Below, piece after piece: positions 34,124 through 42,938 of a stretch of 64,000 nucleotides of DNA. The stretch comes from Proteobacteria bacterium ST_bin14. GTDB taxonomy: Bacteria; Pseudomonadota; Alphaproteobacteria; Sphingomonadales; Sphingomonadaceae. The DNA lies in assembly GCA_002083655.1 (NCBI GenBank), contig MSXR01000007.1, positions 36,523-100,522 of the forward strand, read 5' to 3'. A program made the translations under genes and the position numbers. The notes under the pieces are model-generated. The model saw nothing but the letters and a program-made list of their open reading frames with translations, had not been told where the DNA came from and made no database searches. Within the stretch, counting starts at the first letter, position 1. Each line of letters begins with the position of its first letter.

Positions 34124-35968
34124 TTAAGCCGCTACCTTCGCCCTGCTCGCGCGCTTGCGCTCATTCGGGTCCAGATATCGCTTGCGCAGGCGGATCGACT
34201 TGGGGGTCACTTCGACCATCTCGTCGTCGTCGATATAAGCGATCGCCTGTTCCAGCGTCGCGCGCTTCGGCGGCGATAAGCGAACCTGATCGTCCTTGCC
34301 GCCGCTCGCGCGGAAGTTGGTCAGCGCCTTGGTCTTCATCGGGTTGACTTCGAGATCGTCCGGCTTGGCGTTCTCACCGATGATCATGCCCTCGTACAGC
34401 GCCTCGCCGTGGCCGATGAACAGGATGCCGCGCTCTTCGAGTGGGCCGAGCGCATAGTTATTGGCTTCACCCGTCCCATTCGAAATCAGGACGCCATTCT
34501 TGCGGCCCTCAATCTTGCCCTTGAAGGGCCCGTATTTCTCAAACAGCCGGTTCATGATGCCGGTGCCGCGCGTGTCCGACAGGAATTCGCCATGATAACC
34601 GATCATCCCGCGCGACGGTGCCGAAAAGGTGATGCGCGTCTTGCCGCCAACCGATGGCCGCATATCGGTCATCTCGGCTTTTCGGATGTTCATCTTCTCG
34701 ACGACGGTGCCCGAATATTCGTCGTCGACGTCGATAATGACGGTTTCGTACGGCTCGGTCTTGTTGCCGTCCTCGTCTTCGCTGAACAGAACGCGCGGGC
34801 GGCTGATGCCGAGTTCGAAGCCCTCGCGGCGCATCGTCTCGATCAGCACGCCGAGCTGAAGCTCGCCGCGACCGGCGACTTCGAAGCTGTCCTTGTCGGC
34901 CGCCTCAGTCACCTTGACGGCGACGTTGCTCTCAGCTTCGCGGAACAGGCGTTCGCGGATCATGCGGCTCGTCACCTTGGTGCCCTCGCGGCCCGCCATT
35001 GGCGAATCGTTGACCGCAAAGCGCATCGACAGCGTCGGCGGATCGATCGGCTGGGCGTGGAGCGGCTCGCTCACGCTGGTATCGGCGATCGTGTCAGCCA
35101 CGGTCGCGGTCGACAAGCCGGCAAGGCTGATGATGTCGCCCGCCTTGGCTTCGTCGACCGGCACCCGGTCAAGCCCGCGGAACGACATGATCTTCGATGC
35201 GCGGCCTGTTTCGACGACCTTGCCGTCATTGTTGAGCGCATGGATCGGCTGGTTGACCTTGACCACGCCCGAATTGACCCGGCCAGTAAGGATACGGCCG
35301 AGAAACGGATCACGATCGAGCAAGGTCACGAGGAACGTGAACGGCACGCCGGCGACTTCCACTGCAGGAGGCGGGACGTGGCTGACGATCGTCTCGAACA
35401 TCGGGATCAGTGTACCCTCACGCGCGTTCATGTCAGTCGAGGCATAGCCGTTGCGGCCTGAGGCATAGAGCACGGGGAAATCGAGCTGGTCGTCATTGGC
35501 GTCGAGCGACACGAACAGGTCAAACACCTCGTCGAGCACTTCCTGGATGCGCGCGTCGTTACGATCAACCTTGTTGACCACGACGATCGGCCTAAGGCCA
35601 AGCGCGAGCGCCTTGCCGGTGACGAACTTGGTCTGCGGCATCGCGCCTTCGGATGAATCGACCAGCAGCACCACGCCATCGACCATCGACAGGATGCGCT
35701 CCACCTCGCCGCCGAAATCCGCGTGGCCGGGGGTGTCGACGATGTTGATGCGGATGCTTTCGCTCGCGCCAGGCGGGGTCCAGTCGACCGATGTGGGCTT
35801 GGCGAGAATGGTGATCCCACGCTCTTTTTCGAGATCGTTGGAATCCATTGCGCGCTCTTCGACGCGCTGATTGTCACGGAAAGTGCCCGACTGGCGGAAA
35901 AGTTGATCGACCAGCGTTGTTTTGCCGTGATCGACGTGGGCGATGATCGCCACGTTGCGGAGGCTCAT
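34124..35968 (-). CDS. typA: Ribosome-associated GTPase TypA/BipA
   Basis: 614-residue translational GTPase. G1 is AHVDHGKTTL near the N-terminus, the switch region has RGITILAKPTSV, G3 is DTPGHADFGGEVER and G4 is NKVDR. Domain II, an EF-G-like domain V and the TypA-specific C-terminal domain follow to a basic end (RKRYLDPNERKRASRAKVAA). The protein helps ribosome assembly and stress adaptation. The ATG at 35968 (MSLRNVAIIAHV) follows AGGACA; upstream codons are discarded. Confidence 0.96.
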   Translation of the reverse strand: MSLRNVAIIAHVDHGKTTLVDQLFRQSGTFRDNQRVEERAMDSNDLEKERGITILAKPTSVDWTPPGASESIRINIVDTPGHADFGGEVERILSMVDGVVLLVDSSEGAMPQTKFVTGKALALGLRPIVVVNKVDRNDARIQEVLDEVFDLFVSLDANDDQLDFPVLYASGRNGYASTDMNAREGTLIPMFETIVSHVPPPAVEVAGVPFTFLVTLLDRDPFLGRILTGRVNSGVVKVNQPIHALNNDGKVVETGRASKIMSFRGLDRVPVDEAKAGDIISLAGLSTATVADTIADTSVSEPLHAQPIDPPTLSMRFAVNDSPMAGREGTKVTSRMIRERLFREAESNVAVKVTEAADKDSFEVAGRGELQLGVLIETMRREGFELGISRPRVLFSEDEDGNKTEPYETVIIDVDDEYSGTVVEKMNIRKAEMTDMRPSVGGKTRITFSAPSRGMIGYHGEFLSDTRGTGIMNRLFEKYGPFKGKIEGRKNGVLISNGTGEANNYALGPLEERGILFIGHGEALYEGMIIGENAKPDDLEVNPMKTKALTNFRASGGKDDQVRLSPPKRATLEQAIAYIDDDEMVEVTPKSIRLRKRYLDPNERKRASRAKVAA

Positions 35969-36055
35969 AAAGTGTCCTGATATATGTACGAGGGGATGGC
36001 TGGCTGCGCGCATAGCGCAAATGTTGCGGCGCGGGAAGCCCGCGACCGCGAGCGC

Positions 36056-38062
36056 TTATCGCGCGTTGACCAAAAGCAATTCGGCCGATTCAGCGCTGAC
36101 AGGTCTGGAATACAGATAGCCCTGGCCAAATTGGCAGCCCATGCCGCGCAAATGACTGCGCTGGCCTTTGGTTTCCAGCCCCTCGGCAATCACGGACAAT
36201 TTCATTGTCGACGCCAGATCAAGCACCGCCTGCACGATCCCCGTCCCAATCGGGTCACCGCCCACGCCCAGCCCGGATACAAAGCTGCGATCGAGTTTCA
36301 GCGTGTTGAAGGGATAGCGATGCAAATGCCCCAGCGATGAATACCCCGTGCCGAAATCATCGAGGCTGAGCTTCACGCCCAGCGCGCGCAAATCATTCAT
36401 GATTCGCACCGCGCGATCAGGGTTGGCGATGGCAACGCCTTCGGTGATTTCCAGTGAGATCGTGGCCGGATCAATCCCGGTTTCCCGGATGATCGTTTCC
36501 ACCAGCCCAGCGAAGTTCGGCTGTAGAAATTGGCGCGGCGATACGTTGATGCTGATCGTCACTGGCTTTCGGTGGGAGAAGCGCCGATGCCAGCGGGCGG
36601 TTGCTTCGCACGCTTCGCGCAGCACCCAACCGCCAATGGCGACGATCAAGCCGGTTTCCTCGGCAATGTCGATGAAATGCCCGGGTGCCACCAGTTCGTC
36701 GGGGCGACGCTGCCACCGCAGCAATGCCTCAAACCCTGAAATGCTGCCATTGCCGAGTTCGACAATCGGTTGATAGTAAAGCTGAAACTCGTTGCGGAAC
36801 AACGCGCCGCGCAGATCATTTTCTGTCTGCAATCGAACGAAAGCACGCCGGCGCAGCGCCTTATCAAACACCGCGACTTGGCCCCGCCCGCGCGCCTTTG
36901 CTTCATACATTGCCGTATCGGCCTTGCGCAGCAGATCCTGCACCGTGACGTTTAGCGAATGCGCAAAAGCCAAGCCGATGCTGCCGCCGCCGTGAATCTG
37001 ATTGCCTGCGACCATATGCGGTTCCGCCAGCGCGGCGAGGATCGCATCGGCTATCTGGTGACAGACGGATTCATCGTTAAAATCTTCCATCAGCACGGTA
37101 AATTCATCACCGCCAAGCCTGGCAAGCGTGACCAACGGCCAGCCTGGCGCACCCGCACCAAGCGCCTCCAGCGTTGCCGAAAGTACGCTTGCCGTGGCTA
37201 TCAGAACGGCGTCGCCAACTTGATGGCCAAGGCTGTCGTTGACGAACTTGAACCCGTCCAGATCAAGGAACAGCACCGCGACCCGGTAATCCGGGCGGCG
37301 TTGGCGGCGTTCAAGCGCGGTTTCGACGCGGTCAGCGAACAGCGCGCGGTTGGGCAGCCCGGTCAGCGAATCGTGGAGCGCATCGAAATAGAGTTTTGCG
37401 GTAAACCGCTCGCGCTCAATCACCCGGCCCAATTGAACGCCGATTTGCGCCATCAGCGACAGCATCTCGTCATTCTCGGGCAGATTTTCGCGCGCGAAAA
37501 ACTCCATCACCGCAACCACATCATTTTGAATGCAGACAGGAAAGGCAAAGGCCGAATGCAAGCCGCACTGGCCCGCCACGTGGCGGCGCGGGAAGTTATC
37601 TGCATTAGCAAGGTCAACCAGCCATATTGGCAGGCCGGTATCCAGCACCCGCCCCGGCAATCCTACGCCGCGAATAAACTGCCGCTGCAACGTATCGTTG
37701 ATAAACGGCATTAGGGGGTCGGGGTGCGCCGCAAACCAGATTTGCGGAGCGATTAGTTTGTCACGATCGGCGACATCGACCAGATAGGCGTGCCCGAACG
37801 CCCAACCGGTATGGTTGCAAATTTCGGCAATCGCATGCGACAATGCGGCGCGCGTATCGGTAGCTTCGTTGGCCTTGGCAGCGATCCGGAGGAGCAGGTC
37901 AATGCGCTGTTGCGACAGATACAGCTCGCGCAAGCCCCGTTCGGCAATCCCCTCTGCAGTGGTCCGCGCATTGCGCTCGCGCGCCAGCCGACGGCCAAGC
38001 CGCGCGATCTGGTCGCTGGCCTCAGCAGTATCGATAAAATCCTGGGGATTCAGTGCACCCAT
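36056..38062 (-). CDS. GAF-GGDEF-EAL cyclic-di-GMP enzyme
   Basis: 668-residue signalling protein. A short coiled coil (about 15-55, ARLGRRLARERNARTTAEGI) leads to a GAF domain (about 60-210), then a GGDEF domain with intact LGGDEF (about residue 316) and an EAL domain with intact FEALLR (about 445) and DDFGTGYSSL. Both c-di-GMP synthesis and breakdown residues are present. The gene is translated from within the end of the H-NOX gene: the ATG at 38062 overlaps it by 13 bases (an ATG at 38080 is the alternative). An H-NOX partner normally makes such an enzyme respond to nitric oxide. Confidence 0.9.
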   Translation of the reverse strand: MGALNPQDFIDTAEASDQIARLGRRLARERNARTTAEGIAERGLRELYLSQQRIDLLLRIAAKANEATDTRAALSHAIAEICNHTGWAFGHAYLVDVADRDKLIAPQIWFAAHPDPLMPFINDTLQRQFIRGVGLPGRVLDTGLPIWLVDLANADNFPRRHVAGQCGLHSAFAFPVCIQNDVVAVMEFFARENLPENDEMLSLMAQIGVQLGRVIERERFTAKLYFDALHDSLTGLPNRALFADRVETALERRQRRPDYRVAVLFLDLDGFKFVNDSLGHQVGDAVLIATASVLSATLEALGAGAPGWPLVTLARLGGDEFTVLMEDFNDESVCHQIADAILAALAEPHMVAGNQIHGGGSIGLAFAHSLNVTVQDLLRKADTAMYEAKARGRGQVAVFDKALRRRAFVRLQTENDLRGALFRNEFQLYYQPIVELGNGSISGFEALLRWQRRPDELVAPGHFIDIAEETGLIVAIGGWVLREACEATARWHRRFSHRKPVTISINVSPRQFLQPNFAGLVETIIRETGIDPATISLEITEGVAIANPDRAVRIMNDLRALGVKLSLDDFGTGYSSLGHLHRYPFNTLKLDRSFVSGLGVGGDPIGTGIVQAVLDLASTMKLSVIAEGLETKGQRSHLRGMGCQFGQGYLYSRPVSAESAELLLVNAR

Positions 38063-38589
38063 TGCACCACCAAAGCGCATTCTGCGCTACCGTCATGCAT
38101 GCAGCCGCGATGCGATACGGCAACGGTTTCGCCAAAGTGCGCGGCAGCACCATCGATAAACCCTTCGGCCAACGCGCACATTTTGCGGGGCGAGGAATAA
38201 CCGATGATCAATTCACCGGTGGTCAGCTCCTGAAACTGGAAATGCGGGCAGCCAGCCCCTGAATATAGCTTGCGCACTTCGGGATGGATGATCGTGTTCA
38301 CGCTCAACAGGAAATTGCGCACATTGCCGGGCGATTCGAAAAACGCCGGATAAGAATTGGCGAGGGAGGGAATCGCGCTCTTGCCAAACCAGCGCAAAAT
38401 CGCTGCCGGCGAAAGCTGGAGCTTTTCGGACGCAGCGGCCACCAGCGCCATGATCTCGCTATCCGGATAACTGCCCAGCGAGGTATAAGCCCCCTCCAGC
38501 TCGGCCGCATCCAACAGATCGTCCCAGCTGTCATCACCAAATTGATCGACGACTGCTTCTTCGAGCAAATTGAAGATAACGCCCTTCAT
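38050..38589 (-). CDS. H-NOX heme nitric-oxide sensor
   Basis: 179-residue stand-alone H-NOX (HNOB) protein. It has the family N-terminus MKGVIFNLLEEAV, the proximal heme ligand His102 in NTIIHPEVRKLY, and the porphyrin-binding Y-x-S-x-R motif as YSSPR (131-135). The protein binds heme and senses NO (or O2 in some lineages). Two ATGs follow GGAGGG; the second (38589) has the better spacing. Overlap with the GGDEF-EAL gene implies direct partnership. Confidence 0.92.
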   Translation of the reverse strand: MKGVIFNLLEEAVVDQFGDDSWDDLLDAAELEGAYTSLGSYPDSEIMALVAAASEKLQLSPAAILRWFGKSAIPSLANSYPAFFESPGNVRNFLLSVNTIIHPEVRKLYSGAGCPHFQFQELTTGELIIGYSSPRKMCALAEGFIDGAAAHFGETVAVSHRGCMHDGSAECALVVQWVH

Positions 38590-38742
38590 CATTCCCTCCG
38601 CTGCGGTGGTTCGTCTTGAACCAGGAATAGTGAAGACTGCGTGAATCGCGTCACAAATGACTCAATATCGTTGGCCCATGATGAACAAGCTGCCCGCATC
38701 CCGGCTTTTGCGCACCCGCCCGGGATCAATTAGGGGCAGCCG

Positions 38743-39723
38743 ATGACCCAGCCGATCACATTCCTCCGCCGCCTGCTGCCCGATCGGTTTATCCTGCTGC
38801 TACTGTGCACGCTGATCGTGGCAACGCTGGTTCCCGCCACCGGCACCGCGCTCACCGCCATCGGCTGGCTGTCCAACACCGCCATTTTCACGCTGTTCTT
38901 CCTCCACGGCGCACGGCTTGCTCCGCGGGCGGTGGTGGACGGGGCGAAAAGGTGGCGGCTGCAGGCGGCGATTCTGGGCTTTGGTTATTTGGGTTTTCCC
39001 GCTGTGATGCTGGGGGTCAGCGCGCTGCTCCACGGCCAATTGGCTCCGTCGCTGTTGCTGGGGCTGATTTTTCTGGGGGTGCTGCCCACCACGGTGCAAT
39101 CGTCCATTGCCTATACGTCGATGGCGCGCGGCAATGTCGCGGCATCGGTGATTGCATCAGCGGTATCGAATGTGCTGGGCGTGGTGCTGGCCCCACTGCT
39201 GCTGGCGGTGATCGCCAGCACCGCCTTTGGGCAATTTTCGCTATCGGGCATCGGACGTGTGGCGATGCTGTTGCTGTTCCCCTTCGCGCTGGGGCAAATT
39301 CTGCGCGGCTGGGTGCTGCCAAGTGTTCAGCGCCATGCCAAGCTGGCGGGGATGATGGATAAGCTGACCATTATACTCGCGGTCTATACCGCCTTTGCTG
39401 AAGCATCGGCACAAGGCGTGTGGCAGCGCATCGGGCCGGGCGAGCTTGGCGGGCTGGCCCTGATCGTGCTGGCGCTGTTGCTGGTTGCCTTTGCCGCTGC
39501 CTGGGCGCTGGGCGGGGCACTTGGCCTTAACCGGGCGGATCGTATCACGCTGCTGTTCGCCGCTGCCCATAAGAGCTTGGCGACGGGGGCGCCAATGGCG
39601 CGAATCCTGTTCCCCCCGGCCATCGCAGGCGCGGTGATTTTGCCGCTGCTGATCTATCACCAGCTGCAGCTGATGATATCGGCAGCTATCGCCCCCGCGC
39701 TGGCAGACGATACGCCCGATTGA
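38743..39723 (+). CDS. SBF-like (bile acid:sodium symporter family) transporter
   Basis: 326-residue inner-membrane protein with about nine to ten hydrophobic helices, of the SBF-like/YfeH branch. FLHGARLAPRAVVDGAKRW and LPTTVQSSIAYTSMARGN are characteristic; the latter is the crossover region containing the substrate-site polar residues. It is divergent from the H-NOX gene. The substrate is unknown; "bile acid" is only the family name. Confidence 0.88.
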   Translation: MTQPITFLRRLLPDRFILLLLCTLIVATLVPATGTALTAIGWLSNTAIFTLFFLHGARLAPRAVVDGAKRWRLQAAILGFGYLGFPAVMLGVSALLHGQLAPSLLLGLIFLGVLPTTVQSSIAYTSMARGNVAASVIASAVSNVLGVVLAPLLLAVIASTAFGQFSLSGIGRVAMLLLFPFALGQILRGWVLPSVQRHAKLAGMMDKLTIILAVYTAFAEASAQGVWQRIGPGELGGLALIVLALLLVAFAAAWALGGALGLNRADRITLLFAAAHKSLATGAPMARILFPPAIAGAVILPLLIYHQLQLMISAAIAPALADDTPD

Positions 39724-39840
39724 AGCCCGGTTGAAGAATGCCGCGAGGCGTATTACATATATGATACAGTTGAACGGCGGGCGATTCCGCTGCATTGATG
39801 CCGCAGGGCGACGAAGTATTAAGCTGCGTTGGAGAAAATG

Positions 39841-41046
39841 ATGGCGACCGCGACCGAAACCGTAACTGCTGGCCTGGTGCTGACCCCGCCCGATCCGGTG
39901 CCCGTGGTCGCGCCGGAGCGTGCCGTGGGGCTGGTGCCGGTAGACGCGGGCACGCGCACCCAGTTGCAGACCAAGGTCGACAGTTTTGTTGACGATCTTG
40001 TCGCGCAGGATGTGAACTCGCCCGAATTCGGCAAGCGTGTCGATGCGATCAGCGCAATGGGGCAAAAGGAAATCCGCGACGCCGCCGGCCAATCTAACCG
40101 CTTTCTTGATCGCCCCGTCCGCGCGATGGACCAGGAATCGGGCGTTGGCGCTGATCTGGCCGAATTGCGCCGCACGATTGAGGATCTTGATCCCGGCAAA
40201 AAGGGCAGCCTGCTCGCACCCAAAAAGATTTTCGGCATCATCCCGTTTGGCAACAAGATGCGGGATTATTTCGACGGGTATAAATCATCGCAGGGGCACA
40301 TCTCCTCCATCCTGAAGTCGCTCGGCTCGGGCAAGGACGAGCTGTTGATGGATAATGCCGCGATCGATGTGGAGCGGGCCAATCTGTGGACGTCGATGGG
40401 GCGGCTGGAGCAGATGATTGTGCTCGCCCAGACGATGGACACCCGGCTGGAGGACGCAGCGAATGGACTTGATCACACCGATCCGGCCAAGGCCAAGGCG
40501 ATCCGCGAGACCGCTTTGTTCTATGTCCGCCAGCGCACCCAGGATCTGTTGACGCAGATGGCGGTGACAGTGCAGGGCTATCTGGCGCTTGATCTGGTGA
40601 AGAAGAATAATGTTGAACTGGTGAAAGGCGTTGACCGCGCCAGCACCACCACAGTTGCCGCACTGCGCACCGCGGTGACGGTGGCACAGGCACTCACCAA
40701 CCAGCGGCTGGTGCTCGAACAGATCACCTCGCTCAACACCACCACCGCCAACATCATCGATTCCACCGGAAAACTGCTGAAAAGTCAGACCGCGACGATC
40801 CATGAACAGGCCGCAAGCGCCACCATCCCGCTGGAAACGCTGCAGCGTGCCTTCCAGAATATCTATGACACGATGGACGCGATTGATGTGTTCAAGCTGA
40901 AGGCGCTCGACAGCATGAAAACGACAGTGACCTCGCTGGGGGCCGAAGTGGAGAAGTCAAAGGGCTATATCGCGCGGGCTGAAGGGCAGGCGCAGGGATC
41001 GCTCAGCGGCCCGAACAGCGATCCGTTCAAGCTAGAGGCGGTATGA
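39841..41046 (+). CDS. Toxic anion resistance protein (TelA family)
   Basis: 401-residue cytoplasmic, mostly helical protein of the TelA/KlaA family. Conserved parts include FGIIPFGNKMRDYFDGYKSSQGHI (in part), NAAIDVERANLWTSMGRLEQ and LVKKNNVELVKGVDRASTTTV. Family members are tied to tellurite and membrane stress, with no agreed mechanism. The ATG at 39841 stands 6 bases after GGAG; the ATG three bases earlier is closer. The XpaC-like gene follows after 1 base. Confidence 0.88.
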   Translation: MATATETVTAGLVLTPPDPVPVVAPERAVGLVPVDAGTRTQLQTKVDSFVDDLVAQDVNSPEFGKRVDAISAMGQKEIRDAAGQSNRFLDRPVRAMDQESGVGADLAELRRTIEDLDPGKKGSLLAPKKIFGIIPFGNKMRDYFDGYKSSQGHISSILKSLGSGKDELLMDNAAIDVERANLWTSMGRLEQMIVLAQTMDTRLEDAANGLDHTDPAKAKAIRETALFYVRQRTQDLLTQMAVTVQGYLALDLVKKNNVELVKGVDRASTTTVAALRTAVTVAQALTNQRLVLEQITSLNTTTANIIDSTGKLLKSQTATIHEQAASATIPLETLQRAFQNIYDTMDAIDVFKLKALDSMKTTVTSLGAEVEKSKGYIARAEGQAQGSLSGPNSDPFKLEAV

Positions 41047-41047
41047 C

Positions 41048-41758
41048 ATGACTGACGTCGATCGCCAGATCGCGCGTTCTGCCGAATTGCTGGAACGAAC
41101 GGGTGAGCGTTACCGCGCGGGCATGGTCCGCCGCGATCGCGCCGACGGGATTGGTCAGCGGGTGACGCGGATTGCGATTGCCGATGGCGCGATTTTGCTG
41201 GCGACAATCATCTTTGCGCTGGTGATCGGCCCGATCGGGCTGCTGGGTGCCGTGGGGATAATGACGTTGCTGATCGCGACGACGCTGGCGCTGGCGATCA
41301 TGCCCGGCGCGCCCGCGCCGACGCCCGAAAAACTGCGCGAAGTGCCGTTAAAGGCGCTCCCAGCGCAAACCGAGCGCTGGCTGGCAACGCAGCGTGCTGC
41401 CCTGCCCGCACCCGCAATCAACTTGATTGACCAGATCGGCGTCCGGCTGGAAACGCTGAGCCCGCAACTCGCAATGCTCGACGAAAATGAGCTGGCCGCC
41501 ACCGAAGTGCGCAAGCTGGTAGGGGAGCAACTGCCCGAATTCATCAAGGGCTATACCCGCGTCCCCCCCGAACTGCGCCGCACCGAACGCAATGGCTCAA
41601 CCCCTGATGCGCAATTGCTGGATGGTTTGCGCCTGATCGAAAAACAGATTGGTGAGATGACGACGCAACTCGCCGAGGGTGATCTTGACCAGTTGGCGAC
41701 GCGCGGGCGGTTTCTGGAAATCAAATATCGCGGTGACGGGGCTGACACGGCCGGCTGA
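41048..41758 (+). CDS. XpaC-like membrane protein (5-bromo-4-chloroindolyl phosphate hydrolysis family)
   Basis: 236-residue protein. A charged N-terminal helix is followed by two membrane helices (about 43-85; ADGAILLATIIFALVIG and LLGAVGIMTLLIATTLALAIM) and a cytoplasmic helical domain. Position directly after telA, size and topology match XpaC-family partners seen with TelA in many bacteria. The family name comes from an indirect phenotype, not a proven hydrolase. The pair is probably co-translated. Confidence 0.72.
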   Translation: MTDVDRQIARSAELLERTGERYRAGMVRRDRADGIGQRVTRIAIADGAILLATIIFALVIGPIGLLGAVGIMTLLIATTLALAIMPGAPAPTPEKLREVPLKALPAQTERWLATQRAALPAPAINLIDQIGVRLETLSPQLAMLDENELAATEVRKLVGEQLPEFIKGYTRVPPELRRTERNGSTPDAQLLDGLRLIEKQIGEMTTQLAEGDLDQLATRGRFLEIKYRGDGADTAG

Positions 41759-41768
41759 GCGCCGCCCG

Positions 41769-42140
41769 CTATCGCCGCCGCAATCGCGCCGCCAGCCCCG
41801 TCAATAGCGGCTTGGCCGGTTTGATCTCCAACCGGCTTTCGGTGTCGTCTACATGATGATCGGCATAGATGACCGCACCGTCTTCCACCGATTTCAGCCG
41901 CGCATATGGCAGGCGCGGCGAAATTTCCTTGCGCACCAACGTTACCGGATCGATCGTACAGATCACAAAGCCGCCCGAAACAAAGCTGGACGCATAAACG
42001 GTGTCTTCGTGCCACAAGGCAGGCGGCAAATAGCGATAATTGCCGCGCGGTTCGCGCCCATCAATGTGGAGCAACCCGCAGCCGGGGCCGCCCCTGCCCA
42101 CTTCAAGAATGTCGTTCCAGCTAATGCGGTCGTCGGTCAT
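41769..42140 (-). CDS. Conserved hypothetical protein
   Basis: 123 residues without signal peptide or membrane helix. It has segments SWNDILEVGRGGPGCGLLHI, LPPALWHEDTVYASSFVSGG and a basic C-terminus (KPLLTGLAARLRRR). It ends 11 bases from the convergent xpaC gene and lies just downstream of the CysQ-like gene on the same strand (12 bases), so it may be cotranscribed with it. No family is recognised. Confidence 0.65.
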   Translation of the reverse strand: MTDDRISWNDILEVGRGGPGCGLLHIDGREPRGNYRYLPPALWHEDTVYASSFVSGGFVICTIDPVTLVRKEISPRLPYARLKSVEDGAVIYADHHVDDTESRLEIKPAKPLLTGLAARLRRR

Positions 42141-42152
42141 TTCCTTGGGCCC

Positions 42153-42938
42153 TTACGTGCGGTTATTGACAAGGATCTTCGCCCGGTCCGCCAGCCGGGC
42201 CACGGCATCTGCATGGATGCCCGGCGCGGTGGCGAGCAGGCCGAATGCCTGCGCGCTGGGCGTGTTGAACGCCAGCGGCGCGCCAAACGCGTCGGTGACG
42301 GTCGCACCAGCCTCCATCGCGATCAGCGCGGCGGCGGCGATGTCCCATTCGAAACCCCAGCGCAGCGTTGCGACCAGATCAGCCTCGTCCGCTGCCACCA
42401 TCGCAATCCGCAGCGCAATCGAATTGGGTTTTGCCACCAGCACCAAATCGCTGTCGGCGCTGGGCAGCACATCACTGGGCACCCGAGCACCGGCAAAAAT
42501 CGCGCGCGGCCCTGCATTGATCGCCAGGCCATTTCGGGTTGCCCCGTTGCCCACGCTTGCACGCCATGTTTCGCGGCGCGCGGGCGCATCAAGAACGGCA
42601 ATCACCGGCAGGCCGCGATCGACCAGCGCGACGGATACCGCCCATCCCGGTCGGCCGCGCAGATAATCGCGGGTGCCATCAATAGGATCAACCACCCATA
42701 GCCGCTGGCACGCCAGCCGATCAGCGTTGTCGGCGGTTTCCTCTGAGAGCCAGCCAGCTTCCGGATCAATCGCTGACAGCCGCCGCCGCAACAGCGCATC
42801 AACCTCCAGGTCGATTTCGCTCACCGGGTTACCGGGCGATTTTTCCCATCGGCTGAAGTCATCGCTCCAGCGCGCCATGGCGAGCCTGCCCGCTTCCGCC
42901 GCAGCCGCGGCCACCGCATCGGCCAGCGTTTCAGCCAC
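42153..42938 (-). CDS. Inositol-monophosphatase family / CysQ-like phosphatase
   Basis: 261-residue lithium-sensitive phosphatase family member. The metal motifs are WLSEET (63-68), DPIDGT (84-89) and WDIAAAALIAMEAGA near residue 196. The family includes 3'(2'),5'-bisphosphate nucleotidase CysQ, inositol and histidinol phosphatases; CysQ is favoured by the WLSEE form, but this is not proven. The start overlaps the pmbA stop by 8 bases, suggesting one transcript. Confidence 0.87.
   Translation of the reverse strand: MAETLADAVAAAAAEAGRLAMARWSDDFSRWEKSPGNPVSEIDLEVDALLRRRLSAIDPEAGWLSEETADNADRLACQRLWVVDPIDGTRDYLRGRPGWAVSVALVDRGLPVIAVLDAPARRETWRASVGNGATRNGLAINAGPRAIFAGARVPSDVLPSADSDLVLVAKPNSIALRIAMVAADEADLVATLRWGFEWDIAAAALIAMEAGATVTDAFGAPLAFNTPSAQAFGLLATAPGIHADAVARLADRAKILVNNRT

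Noticed and set aside
34409..35461. 350-residue plus-strand frame opposite typA
   Set aside because: Antisense to a complete, highly conserved GTPase gene; no motif.
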